Positions 16,405 to 26,156 are shown, counted from the first letter of the stretch. The stretch is DNA of 64,000 nucleotides from Zavarzinia compransoris (GCF_003173055.1 NZ_QGLF01000001.1:999085-1063084); one strand, 5' to 3'. Notes: generated from the letters alone by a model not told the origin. Made by a program: numbers and translations.

Positions 16405-19400
16405 TCAGGCCGCGTGGGCGACCGGATCGATCACATCGGCGAAGTTCGCCGTCGCCGGCAGGACCAGGGCGGCGAAGTCGAAGGACGCCGCAGTCAGGCT
16501 GCCGACCTCGACGCCGGCGAGCGTGATGCTGCCGCCGACATCGGCCCCGCCGGCGGTCACGAAGCCGTCGAGGTTGATCACCGCGTCGCCGCCGACGTCG
16601 CTGGACACGGCCAGGATGTCGGCCAGCGTCAGCACCGCGCCCGAGGCGCTGCGCAGGTCGCCCAGGTTGATGCGGTCGTCGGTCGAGAAGTCGGCGATGA
16701 TGGCATCGACGTCCAGGCCCAGGCGGCTGTCGCCCGCCAGGAAGGCGAAGACGTCGTTGCCCGAGCCGCCCAGCATGGCGACCGAGGCGCCGTCGGCCCC
16801 GAGCGCGATCAGGATGTCGTTGCCCGAACCGCCCAGCAGGTTGTCGTCACCCTGGTCGGCGACCAGGATGTCGTTGCCGGCGCCGCCCATCAGGGTATCG
16901 GCCCCGGCGCCGCCGATCAGCAGGTCGTCGCCGTTGCCGCCGTCGATGACGTCGTCACCGGCGCCGCCGGCGATCGCATCGGCCTTGGTGCCGCCCTTGA
17001 AGGTGTCGGCGCGGCCGTCGAGCACCAGGATGCCGTCGGTGATGCGCAGCACGCCGTCGGCGAAGTGCAGTTCCTCGGCCTGGACGACGTCGACGCCGTC
17101 GGGGCCCGAAACCTTGAAGGCCGCTTCATTGGTGTCGAGAGCGACCTGCTTGCCGGTCAGCAGGCGGTTGTAGAGGGCGATGTCCGAAGCCGACATGCGG
17201 GTGATGGTGACATCGCCGATGTGGGCCGCGAAGCTGGCCACGTCGGTGCCGCGGCCGCCGAGGATGATGTCGTCGTCCGCGCCGCCCGCCAGCTTGTCGT
17301 CGCGGGTGCCGCCGGTGACCACGTCGTCGCCCGCGCCGCCGTCATAGACGTCGACGCCGACGGTGCCGGCCAGGGTGTCGTCGCCCGAGGTGCCGGTGAC
17401 TTCATGGTCGGCGATGCCGGCGCCGCTCAGTTCGTAGATCGCGGTGGTGCCGCTGACCTCGTTGGCGACGATCAGCAGCGGCTTGTGGGTCGGGCTGTCC
17501 GTGGCCGAGACCACCTGCAGGGTTTCGGGCGAAACCTGGCCGAGCTTCAGGCCGTCGATATAGGTGACGTAGGAGACCTTGGCCGGATCGGTGACGTTGT
17601 AGATCATGATGCCGCTGGCCCGCTCCAGGCCGATGAAGGCATAGATCTGGCCGTCGATGGTGGCCAGGGTCACACCTTCCGGCTCCGGCCCCTTGTTGTC
17701 CGAACGGCCGTCGAAGGCGCCGTTGTCGGCATTGAACAGGGCCGGGGTCAGTTCGGCGATGATCTTCTCGAACTGGTCGCCCGAGTTGAACACCAGCTTG
17801 CCCTGGTCGTCGAAGATCGAGAACGAGCGGGTGCCGTAGGAATACAGCCGGTCATAGTCGCCGTCGCCGTCGATGTCGCCGTCGATGGTCGAGACCGTCA
17901 GACGACCGAGGTCGCTGTTGGCCTGGATTTCCTTGGCGTTCGGGAAGGCGGTCGGGTCCAGCTTCAGGTCGCGGACGCGGGCGGTCTCGCCGCGGTCGTC
18001 ACCCTCGTTGGCGGTGATGAAGTAGGTCTTGCCGCCCACCGTGTAGTTGGTGATGGCGTCCGGCATGAACATGCCGAAGACCGGGTGGGTGGTGATGTTG
18101 ATGGCATCGTCGCGGTCGGAGGCGTCGATGCCCGAGCCGTCCTTGCTGTGATCGATCGTGCCGAGCGGCAGGATCGAGGTCACGGTCTTGGTCACGAGGT
18201 CGATGACCGCGACCGAGTTCTGTTCCTGCAGGGTGACGAAGGCCTTGGTGCCGTCGGCCGAGACGGTGACATATTCCGGCTCGACGTCGTTGGAGAAGGT
18301 CTGGCCCGGGAAGACGCGCACGCCCTGGGCGCGGAGATCGGCTTCCTTGCCGTCGAAGGCGGTGAAGCCGACCTGGGTGACCACCGCGGTATCGAGACCG
18401 GTCGAGATGTCGACCACGGTCACCGAACCCTTGGGGTTACCGGCGGCGACCGGCTCGCCTTCGTTGGCGGTCAGGATCTTGGTGCCGTCCGGCGAGAAGG
18501 TGACCATGTCCGGCAGGGCGCCGGCGGCAAAGGTCTTCAGGAAGGTGCCGTCGGTGCCGTAGACCGCGATCTGGCCGTCCTTGGTGCCGTCGGCATTGGG
18601 GACCGCCACGGCGACCAGGCCGTTCTTGACCGCGACCGAGGTGACGCCGCCGAACGCGGTCAGCTTGGACAGGTCCAGCTGGCCGATCTTCACCGGGAAT
18701 TCCGGATCCGCGAGGTTGAAGATGTCGATGGCGTTCTGCGCGCCGTTGGTGACGAAGAGGCGCAGCGTCGCCGGATCGAAGGCCGAAACCTCGGAACCGG
18801 TTGCGCCCGAGCCCGAGTCGGCGACGCCGAGCAGGCTGGCGCCGATCTGCTGGCTGGCGACCGGGGCATCGACCGTATCCGAACGCTCGGCGAGGTTCTG
18901 GATGCGGGAGTCGAGGCCGATGGTCGTGTCTTCGGTGTTATAGGGCGTGTCGCTGTAATTGTCCTCGAGGTAGCGGGCGAAGGCCGCCTGCTCGGCGAGG
19001 TCGGTCGAAAGATCGACGCGGTTGGTCACCAGCGCCGGGAACGGGTAGCCGTCGCCGCCGTCGACCAGGAAGCTGAGGGTGACGATGCGCACCGGGGTCG
19101 CCGGATCGACCACCACGTTGCCGTCCTGCACCAGGATCTTGGTGGTGTTGCCCGCTTCGTCCTTCAGGGCGACGGACTGGATGCGGTCGCCGACCGGGGC
19201 CGAGGGGTCATAGGAGAAGTGCAGGCCGCCGATCTGCGGGAAGCTGCCCGGCGTGGCGCCCGGGGCGACGCCCGCGACCGAGTGCTCCAGGATCTTCAGG
19301 AGGCCTTCGGCGGTCACGGTGACCAGCGACAGGGCATTGTTGAAGCGCAGCGAATTCTCGAGGTCGAGCTGGCTGATGTCGCCCGCCTGCTTGCCCGCGT

Positions 19401-20841
19401 CCGGATTGGCCGCCGGCGGCAGGTACTGCGGATCGCCGGTGCCGACCACGGTGATTTCGCCGATCGGGGCGCGGATGCCGCCGCCGTTCTTGATCGAGAC
19501 CGCGGTGGTCGGGTCGATTTCGCGGGCCAGCGCCAGGTTGGCGTCGGCGGTGAGATTGCCGAGGTTGGTTTCCTCGGTGCGGACCAGTTCGCGGCGGCCT
19601 TCGAGGTAGACGTCGGTCTGGCCGTAGACGGTGCCGTCCTTGGCGACGATGAGGTCCGACACGGCGGCGGTCAGGGTGCCGACGAGGTCGCCCTTGGTGC
19701 CGTTCGCGAAGGCGGCATCGAGCGAGCCCCACAGGCTTTCGACCGTCGCCGCATCGGCGACATAGGCGCCGGAAATGTCGGCGTCGATGCTGGCCGGGTC
19801 GATCACGCCGTCGTCGTCGAAGGTGACGACCAGGCGGCCGACATAGGAATATTCATTCGCGGTCGAGACGATGGCGACCGGCTTGCCGTCCGCGCCGGCT
19901 GAGACGACCGGATAATCGTCCTGCTTGGTGTCGCCCGCCGCGAGGCGGTCGGTGGCATCGGCCGACAGGGTGTGCGAGCCGGCGGCGACGATGACGTCGA
20001 CCCCGGTCAGCAGCGGCGCCAGGGCCTTTTCCAGGTTGATGTCCTGCAGGTGGGACATGAGGACGATCTTGTTCACGCCCTGGGCGATCAGGTCGTTCAC
20101 ATAGGGCTGCAGGATGGCGGCCAGCGCCGGCATGTCGTTGGCGTCCGGGCCCTTGACCTCGGTCGCGCCGGGCGACGAGATCGTGGCCAGGATCTGGGTG
20201 GTGGCGCCGACGAGGCCGATCTTTTCCCCGTTCTCTTCGATGATCGCGGCCGGCGCGATCTTCGGCACGGTGGTGTTGGCGAGGGACTGCGCCGGGCCGC
20301 TGTCGAAGGCGTTCACGTTCAGGATGCTGTTCGTGTAGGCGGACGCCAGGTTCGGGTCCTTCGAGAAGTCGAGGTTGGCCGAGAGATAGGGGAACTGGGT
20401 GCCGACCCAGCGGTCGTTGCCAAGGCCCGCGGTGCGGTAGTCCGGACGGATGATCTCGGAGAGGACGCCGGTGCCCTGGTCGAATTCATGGTTGCCCATG
20501 GCCGAGGCGTCGAAGCCGATGATGTTCATCATCGCGATATCGACGCGGCCCAGCGATTCCCGCAGGTCGGCGTAGGAATCGGGCGTGCCGTCGCCGTTCA
20601 CGTCGCGCGGCAGGCCGTAGAATTCGTTCATCACCTGGATGAAGGTGGCGCGCAGCGCGGGATCGGCGCCGGCGTTGAAGAACGGGCTGGGCAGGATGTT
20701 GTCGCCGCCCGACAGGGTGATCGAGTTCGAGTAGGTGTCTTCCAGCCAATCGATGATGGCGGCGAAATTGGGAGCGCGCTCCAGCGCGGCCAAGCCGGCC
20801 TCGAGATCGGATGCGTGAAGAATCTGCAAGGTATAAGACAT
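16405..20841 (-). CDS. Giant RTX 5'-nucleotidase/beta-propeller protein, predicted T1SS substrate
   Basis: A 1478-residue protein with no N-terminal signal peptide. Residues 5-300 are a UshA-like metallophosphoesterase domain: D12-x-E14, GGDN (45-48), GNHEFD (116-121), H264 and GSHTL (288-292). About 385-630 is the 5'-nucleotidase C-terminal domain (NNALSLVTVTAEGL). About 655-1200 is a choice-of-anchor-I/LVIVD-like beta-propeller (TFSPDGTKILTANEGEP). RTX repeats run from about 1205 (GGAGDDVIDGGNGDD). The ending is shared with its neighbours. It probably hydrolyses nucleotides or phosphoesters outside the cell and uses Ca2+ to fold after export. DxE and GSHTL differ from the textbook DxH and GHxH/Q. 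GGGGGG precedes the ATG. Confidence 0.88.
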   Translation of the reverse strand: MSYTLQILHASDLEAGLAALERAPNFAAIIDWLEDTYSNSITLSGGDNILPSPFFNAGADPALRATFIQVMNEFYGLPRDVNGDGTPDSYADLRESLGRVDIAMMNIIGFDASAMGNHEFDQGTGVLSEIIRPDYRTAGLGNDRWVGTQFPYLSANLDFSKDPNLASAYTNSILNVNAFDSGPAQSLANTTVPKIAPAAIIEENGEKIGLVGATTQILATISSPGATEVKGPDANDMPALAAILQPYVNDLIAQGVNKIVLMSHLQDINLEKALAPLLTGVDVIVAAGSHTLSADATDRLAAGDTKQDDYPVVSAGADGKPVAIVSTANEYSYVGRLVVTFDDDGVIDPASIDADISGAYVADAATVESLWGSLDAAFANGTKGDLVGTLTAAVSDLIVAKDGTVYGQTDVYLEGRRELVRTEETNLGNLTADANLALAREIDPTTAVSIKNGGGIRAPIGEITVVGTGDPQYLPPAANPDAGKQAGDISQLDLENSLRFNNALSLVTVTAEGLLKILEHSVAGVAPGATPGSFPQIGGLHFSYDPSAPVGDRIQSVALKDEAGNTTKILVQDGNVVVDPATPVRIVTLSFLVDGGDGYPFPALVTNRVDLSTDLAEQAAFARYLEDNYSDTPYNTEDTTIGLDSRIQNLAERSDTVDAPVASQQIGASLLGVADSGSGATGSEVSAFDPATLRLFVTNGAQNAIDIFNLADPEFPVKIGQLDLSKLTAFGGVTSVAVKNGLVAVAVPNADGTKDGQIAVYGTDGTFLKTFAAGALPDMVTFSPDGTKILTANEGEPVAAGNPKGSVTVVDISTGLDTAVVTQVGFTAFDGKEADLRAQGVRVFPGQTFSNDVEPEYVTVSADGTKAFVTLQEQNSVAVIDLVTKTVTSILPLGTIDHSKDGSGIDASDRDDAINITTHPVFGMFMPDAITNYTVGGKTYFITANEGDDRGETARVRDLKLDPTAFPNAKEIQANSDLGRLTVSTIDGDIDGDGDYDRLYSYGTRSFSIFDDQGKLVFNSGDQFEKIIAELTPALFNADNGAFDGRSDNKGPEPEGVTLATIDGQIYAFIGLERASGIMIYNVTDPAKVSYVTYIDGLKLGQVSPETLQVVSATDSPTHKPLLIVANEVSGTTAIYELSGAGIADHEVTGTSGDDTLAGTVGVDVYDGGAGDDVVTGGTRDDKLAGGADDDIILGGRGTDVASFAAHIGDVTITRMSASDIALYNRLLTGKQVALDTNEAAFKVSGPDGVDVVQAEELHFADGVLRITDGILVLDGRADTFKGGTKADAIAGGAGDDVIDGGNGDDLLIGGAGADTLMGGAGNDILVADQGDDNLLGGSGNDILIALGADGASVAMLGGSGNDVFAFLAGDSRLGLDVDAIIADFSTDDRINLGDLRSASGAVLTLADILAVSSDVGGDAVINLDGFVTAGGADVGGSITLAGVEVGSLTAASFDFAALVLPATANFADVIDPVAHAA

Positions 20842-20934
20842 GGCTCAGCCCCCCAAAAAGGCACACAGTCGTCAGTGGGGGGAGGATGCCGCCGCTCTTT
20901 TACGGTAGCGTGACGCTTCCCTAAAACTACCGCG

Positions 20935-20975
20935 AAGAAAAAATGAAACCGGCCGTGGCGGGGGCCACGGCCGGT
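20935..20975 (-). terminator. Strong Rho-independent terminator after the 1694-aa RTX gene
   Basis: ACCGGCCGTGGC (20948-20959) pairs perfectly with GCCACGGCCGGT (20964-20975), a 12-bp stem with a GGGG/CCCC loop. On the minus strand it is followed by a T-rich tract (20935-20947, TTTCATTTTTTC). It separates the two giant RTX genes into different transcription units. Confidence 0.9.
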
Positions 20976-20994
20976 CGGAAGTGTGCTGCGGAAA

Positions 20995-23900
20995 TCAGGC
21001 GACGAGCAGGTCGTCCAGCGGCCGCGGCGGCTCGATCGCGGTCAGCGTGTCGAAGAGGCCTGCGGTCAGGTCCGCCTTGGCCAGGCCGGCCAGGGTGATG
21101 CTGCCCGCGACCGCCTCGCCCCCGGCGCCGGCAAAGGCGCCGAGATCGATCACCGCGCTGCCGTCCGCGTCTTCCGTCGCGGCGGCCAGGATATCGGCAA
21201 GGTCGAGACGGGCCCCGCCCTTGTCGCGCAGCCCGGCGAGATTGATCACATCCTCGCCCGGGGCGAAATCGGCGATGATGAGATCGACATCCAGCCGGCC
21301 CTGCGCCGGATCGAAGCCGAGGATATAGATATCCCGGCCCGAGCCGCCGAGGGCGGCGACGCTGCTGCCGTCGCCGGTGAGGACCAGCAGGCGGTCGTCG
21401 CCCGAACCGCCGAGGAGATTGTCGGCACCGCGGTCGGCCACCAGCCAGTCGTTGCCGGCGCCGCCCATCAGCGTGTCGTCCCCGGCGCCGCCGGCCAGGA
21501 TGTCGTTGCCGGCCCCGCCGTCGATGACATCGTTGCCGCCGCGGCCGAGGACGATATCGTCGCCGGCGGTCGCGGTATGATGGTCGTCCCCGTCGCCCAG
21601 CAGGATACGGTCGTCCGGCTCGGCCAGGGCGATCAGCCGGTCGTTCAGCTTCAGGACATCGGCCTGGATGACGTCGGTCCCGTCCGGCCCCTTGACCTTA
21701 TAGGCCGGCACGTCGAGATCGAGGGCGATGCCCCGGGCATCGAGCAGGCGGTTGTAGAGCTTCACTTCCGCCAGCGACATCTGGCGGATGGTGACATCCG
21801 CGAAAGCCGCGTCGATCACCGCGATCGCCCGGCCGCTGCCCCCGACCAGGATATCGTCGGCCGCACCGCCGGCAAGAACGCTGACCGGGCCGGCGCCGCC
21901 GGTCACCACGTCGTCGCCCGCGCCGCCGATCACGACCGGCTTTTCCGCGCTCGCGGCCAGCAGATCGTCGCTCGCCGAACCTTCGAGGTTGCCGTTCACC
22001 GCCAGCGCCGCGACCGCGGCCGTGGTGCCGTCGGCGCGGCGCAGGGTCTCGACGCTGTCGAGGACCAGGGCCTTGTCGCCGTCGACCAGCACCGTGGTGT
22101 CGCCGACCTTGCCGACGATCGCCGGCGCCAGGGTCCCGACGATGGCGACATCGGCGCCCGCACCGCCGAGGATGACGTCGACGCCGCCCTTGCCGTCGAA
22201 TTCATCGTCGCCGGCGGTGCCGGTCAGCAGGTCGTTGCCCGGGGTGCCGGCGATCACGGTCGGCCCGGCCGGCGGCTGGTCGCCCAGGGCATAGACGCGG
22301 ACGTCGTCGAAGGCGACGCCGGCGCTGCCCCAGGAGAACAGGCCGATGGTGCCGCCCTCATGGGCGCGGTCCTCGATCGCATAGGCGAAGAGTTCCATGC
22401 CGTCGACATAGGCCTGGATCTTGCCGTCCAGCACTTCGACCCGCAGGTCGAAAGCCTCGCCCGGGGTGTATTTGGCCGGGATCTGGGTCAGGTATTTTTC
22501 GATCCCGTCCTTCACCTGGATCAGCTGGAACAGGCTGCCCGCGCCGTTGCTGGGGTTGCGGTCGTAGTCGCCGTTGGCGTCCAGCTCCAGCTTGTAGTAG
22601 TTGCCGGCGTCCTTGTAATAGAACAACAGGCCGAGGGCATCCTTGTCCGGCGTGGCGATCGTGGCCTCGACGGCGTAATCCTGCCACTCCAGCGCCGCCG
22701 CCTGGTCATAGAGGGCGTAGGTGCCCTTGCGCAGCACGTTGACGCCGTCGCCCAGCGGGCTCCAGCCCTTCTGCCAGTCGTTGGCCGCCGAGGCGCCGGT
22801 CCAGGTCAGCTGGTCGCTCATCAGGCCGGACAGCTGCACCAGCTGGCCGTCGACCAGTTTCCAGTCCGAGGCCTTGCCGTCGGCGCCGACACCGCCCTTG
22901 GTGCCCTCGTCCACGATCTTCCAGGCCGAGAGACTGTCGGCGGCGCCGAAATCCTCGTCCAGCAGGATGCGGTCCTTGCCCACCACCTCGACGAAGACCT
23001 TGTCGGTCGCCGTGGCGCCGGCGCCGTCGGTCACCTTCAGGGTCAGTTCATGCTGGCCCGCGCCAAGGGCCAGGGTCGGCCGGGCGCCGGTAGCGACCAC
23101 TTCGCCCGCCGCATTCAGCCATTCATAGGCCGCGATCGCGCCGGGGGCATAGCTGGCGCCGCCGTCGAGGGTGACGTCGACGCGGCCGTCGCCGTCACGG
23201 TCCAGGGCCGGGGCCAGCGCGCCCGCCTCGGCGGTCAGGCGGACCGGGTTGACCGAGACGTCGTCGAACTGCGAGCTGCGCTGGGTGTCGGAATAGAAGC
23301 CGACCGTGCCGCCGGCCAGCGGCGCCTGATCGGCGACCGTGCCGAAGACGTCCGTGCCGTCGAGGAAGACGGCGATGCGGCCGTCCTGGGCCACCACCTT
23401 CACCGCCATGTCCTGCTGGAACGGCGTGCCGGCATGGGTGACCGCGAGAATGGTCTCGACGCCGCCCTGGACCTTGATCAGGCTGCGGGTATTGCCTTCG
23501 GCGTTCAGCACGAAGCGGTAGTGGTTGCCGGCATCCTGATAATAGAAGACGACGCCGATACCGTCGTTGTCCGTCGTCGCCAGCGTCGCCTCGTAGACAT
23601 AGTTCTTCCAGGCCTTGGCCGCCGGATCGTTCCAGACCAGCGTGTTGTTCGCGCTGTCGGACTGTTCATAGACCCGGCCTTCCAGGCCCGCCTGGCCCTC
23701 GGCGACCGTATCGCGGGAAGCGGCCGAGCCCTTGACCAGGAAGCTGCCGCTGCCGCCGTTGCTGTCGCCGAGCGAGAGGGTGGAGACGCCGAAGGTCGGG
23801 GCCAGGGTGCCGTTGGTGAAATCGAACTGGACCGAGCCCTGGGTCGGCGCGGCGCCGACGATGCCGCCCGCCTTGACCCCGCCGAGGGCCGCGATCTCGT

Positions 23901-26079
23901 CGGCGGTATAGACCTTGTCGGTGATCAGCAGCGAGGAGACGAAGACATTGTTGGTCTCGCCGTCCTCGTCGGTGAAGAGGGCGGCGCCATTGGCGAGGTC
24001 GAGCTTGAAGCGATCGCCCGAGATGGTCTGGTCGCCGACCTTGACGCCGTCGACATATTTGGTCAGCAGGACGCTGCCGTCCGCCTGTTCGGCATAGGTG
24101 ACCGCCAGGCGCTGCCAGGCGTCGTACTTGAAGCCGCCCTCATAGTCGCCGCCGATGCCGATGCCGCCGGTGCCGTTGCCGAGGTTACGGATGAACAGGT
24201 CGCCGTCCGACGTATTGGTCAGGTCGGTCTGCAGCAGCGACGTGAAGGCGCCGTTGCCGCCGTTCTTCACATAGATGTCGAAGACGAGCGAATAGGACGC
24301 GAGCAGCGAGCCCTGCGGCGCGCCGAGGTTCGGCGACACCACCAGGGACTGGGTATTGGTCAGCGCGGGGATGGCGGCGACCGCCTCCGCGCCGCCGGGG
24401 ATCGCCGGCAGGCCGAAGGATTCCGGCGTGCCGAAGCCGATGGCGGTGGCATTCTCGCCCGGGCGGCCCCAGCCGGCCGCGTCACCGTCGTTGAAATTGT
24501 CCATCAGCAAGGTCGAGCCGTTGCCGACCTGGACCAGCACGCCGTCGGTGGAGACGCGGCCGGCGCTGTCCGCCACCTCGAGGGTGAAGCGGTGGTTGCC
24601 GGGGGCGAGATCCAGGGTCGGGGTCGCGCCGCGGGCGACGACATGGCCGTCGTCGTCCTTCCAGACGTGGGACAGGCCGGCGTCTTTCGCCGGGTTCAGG
24701 GTGCCCTCGCCGTGCAGCGTAACCGCAGCCGTGCCGGCGCCCGCCGCCTTCACCTGGATGTCGTTGCCGGCCTTGGCGACGGCGGCGACCAGCGGCGTGC
24801 CGAGATCGACCTCATAGCTTTCCTGATGGCCGCGATAGGCGCCGGCCAGGGCCCCGTTCGCGCGCCCGCCGGCCAGATATTCGTCGAAATTCACGAAATA
24901 GGTTTCGGTCGACATGGTGCCGTTGTCGGGATCGATGACGATCAGGCGGATGGCGCCGTTGCCGCCGTTGCCGCCCTTCCCGCTGTCGCCGTTGCCCGTG
25001 ATCTCGCGGGCGACGCCGTCCTGGTAGTTCACCATCATCTGGTAGACCGGCTGGCCGTACTGATTGTAGGAAACCAGCGTCTCGGCGCCGTCGCCGAAGA
25101 TATGGCCCGAGAAGGTGAAGGTTACATTCGGGTACTTCTGCACCAGGGCGCGGTACATCATCTCGCCGTCGCTCGCCCGCTCGGTCGAGGAACCGATGCC
25201 GTAGTCGGGGCCGGTGCCTTCGTCGTAGAGGGGGGCGCCGGTGGCGTCGTGGCGGCCGGCCCAGGTCATGTAGGAATGGTTGGCCAGGATCACGCGGTGG
25301 TCGAGATGGCCCTCGATGACCTCGCCCGCCCAGCGCAGCACGTCCTCACGCGCGCCGAACTCGAGCGAGAGGACCAGCCACTTGGTGCCGTCCGGGGCGG
25401 TGAAGGTCTGGTAATTGTTGCGGCCGCTTTCCGGCTCCTGGTCGTAGGTGCCGCCGAACGTGGTCGGGTTGGCTGCCGCCTGCTGGGCCGGCGAGAAATA
25501 CTTGTCGAAATTGCCGCCGTCGTAGATCGACGAGGTGCCGTCGTGGTTGCCCGGCAGCACCGAATAGGGAATGACGCCGTCGAGCTTGTTCAGCGCGGCA
25601 TCGGCGACGCCGTATTGGATTGTCGTGTTGCTCTGGGTGATGTCGCCGACATGGACGACGAACTGGATGTTGTGGCTGTCCTTGTTGTCGACCAGCCACT
25701 GCGTCATCTTGCCGAAGGTCGGATCCAGCGGGCCGGCATCGGTGTAGTCCTGGGTATCCGGCAGGACCGCGATCGTATAGGCGTTCTCGCCCGCGACGCG
25801 GATGCGGAATTCGTCGGTCACCGTGATGCCGAGAAGATCGCGGCAGGTTACGGTGATGTCCGACACGCCGAGCGTGCCATAGGCGAAGGTCAGGATGCCG
25901 GTGGCGGGATCGATGGTGGCGCCCTTGACGACCGCCGGATCGCTGCTCTGGACCGAGAACGTATAGCCCCCGGCGCCGGCGACGCCGAAGACCTTTTTCA
26001 GGTCGATCGACTGGGCCTCGGTGTTCGGGGTGACCAGACGGTCGGAGATCGAATCCTTGATCAAGGGGAAGAGCGCCAT
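20995..26079 (-). CDS. Giant RTX calcineurin-like phosphoesterase with lectin-like domains, predicted T1SS substrate
   Basis: A 1694-residue protein without a signal peptide. An Ig-like segment (about 20-95) precedes a metallophosphoesterase domain (100-400): D108-x-Q110, GD (145-146), GNHD (177-180), NH (267-268) and GHIF (325-328). After that come two PKD/Ig-like modules (about 445-520 and 960-1040). Three LamG/concanavalin-like modules recognisable by FYYxDAGNHYRF and FYYKDAGNYYKLEL patterns lie at about 520-720, 760-950 and 1050-1240. RTX repeats begin near 1265. The terminal 130-residue module is shared with the other two RTX proteins. The lectin-like modules may bind glycans or particles while the front domain removes phosphate. 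Weak GAGAG ribosome site. Confidence 0.88.
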   Translation of the reverse strand: MALFPLIKDSISDRLVTPNTEAQSIDLKKVFGVAGAGGYTFSVQSSDPAVVKGATIDPATGILTFAYGTLGVSDITVTCRDLLGITVTDEFRIRVAGENAYTIAVLPDTQDYTDAGPLDPTFGKMTQWLVDNKDSHNIQFVVHVGDITQSNTTIQYGVADAALNKLDGVIPYSVLPGNHDGTSSIYDGGNFDKYFSPAQQAAANPTTFGGTYDQEPESGRNNYQTFTAPDGTKWLVLSLEFGAREDVLRWAGEVIEGHLDHRVILANHSYMTWAGRHDATGAPLYDEGTGPDYGIGSSTERASDGEMMYRALVQKYPNVTFTFSGHIFGDGAETLVSYNQYGQPVYQMMVNYQDGVAREITGNGDSGKGGNGGNGAIRLIVIDPDNGTMSTETYFVNFDEYLAGGRANGALAGAYRGHQESYEVDLGTPLVAAVAKAGNDIQVKAAGAGTAAVTLHGEGTLNPAKDAGLSHVWKDDDGHVVARGATPTLDLAPGNHRFTLEVADSAGRVSTDGVLVQVGNGSTLLMDNFNDGDAAGWGRPGENATAIGFGTPESFGLPAIPGGAEAVAAIPALTNTQSLVVSPNLGAPQGSLLASYSLVFDIYVKNGGNGAFTSLLQTDLTNTSDGDLFIRNLGNGTGGIGIGGDYEGGFKYDAWQRLAVTYAEQADGSVLLTKYVDGVKVGDQTISGDRFKLDLANGAALFTDEDGETNNVFVSSLLITDKVYTADEIAALGGVKAGGIVGAAPTQGSVQFDFTNGTLAPTFGVSTLSLGDSNGGSGSFLVKGSAASRDTVAEGQAGLEGRVYEQSDSANNTLVWNDPAAKAWKNYVYEATLATTDNDGIGVVFYYQDAGNHYRFVLNAEGNTRSLIKVQGGVETILAVTHAGTPFQQDMAVKVVAQDGRIAVFLDGTDVFGTVADQAPLAGGTVGFYSDTQRSSQFDDVSVNPVRLTAEAGALAPALDRDGDGRVDVTLDGGASYAPGAIAAYEWLNAAGEVVATGARPTLALGAGQHELTLKVTDGAGATATDKVFVEVVGKDRILLDEDFGAADSLSAWKIVDEGTKGGVGADGKASDWKLVDGQLVQLSGLMSDQLTWTGASAANDWQKGWSPLGDGVNVLRKGTYALYDQAAALEWQDYAVEATIATPDKDALGLLFYYKDAGNYYKLELDANGDYDRNPSNGAGSLFQLIQVKDGIEKYLTQIPAKYTPGEAFDLRVEVLDGKIQAYVDGMELFAYAIEDRAHEGGTIGLFSWGSAGVAFDDVRVYALGDQPPAGPTVIAGTPGNDLLTGTAGDDEFDGKGGVDVILGGAGADVAIVGTLAPAIVGKVGDTTVLVDGDKALVLDSVETLRRADGTTAAVAALAVNGNLEGSASDDLLAASAEKPVVIGGAGDDVVTGGAGPVSVLAGGAADDILVGGSGRAIAVIDAAFADVTIRQMSLAEVKLYNRLLDARGIALDLDVPAYKVKGPDGTDVIQADVLKLNDRLIALAEPDDRILLGDGDDHHTATAGDDIVLGRGGNDVIDGGAGNDILAGGAGDDTLMGGAGNDWLVADRGADNLLGGSGDDRLLVLTGDGSSVAALGGSGRDIYILGFDPAQGRLDVDLIIADFAPGEDVINLAGLRDKGGARLDLADILAAATEDADGSAVIDLGAFAGAGGEAVAGSITLAGLAKADLTAGLFDTLTAIEPPRPLDDLLVA

Positions 26080-26122
26080 CGTTACTCTCGCTACTGTTGT
26101 TGGCCCTGCCCGCGAAAACGAC

Positions 26123-26156
26123 AGGCCGGGACGGCGGCTTCCCGCCGTCCCGGCCT
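26123..26156 (-). other. Perfect 15-bp hairpin in the leader of the 1694-aa gene
   Basis: AGGCCGGGACGGCGG (26123-26137) pairs with its exact complement (26142-26156) around a four-base loop. It sits 44 bases before the RTX start codon and 78 bases after the upstream gene's stop. A short T-rich stretch (GTCGTTTTC) follows on the minus strand, so it may end the upstream transcript or act as a leader structure. Confidence 0.5.
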
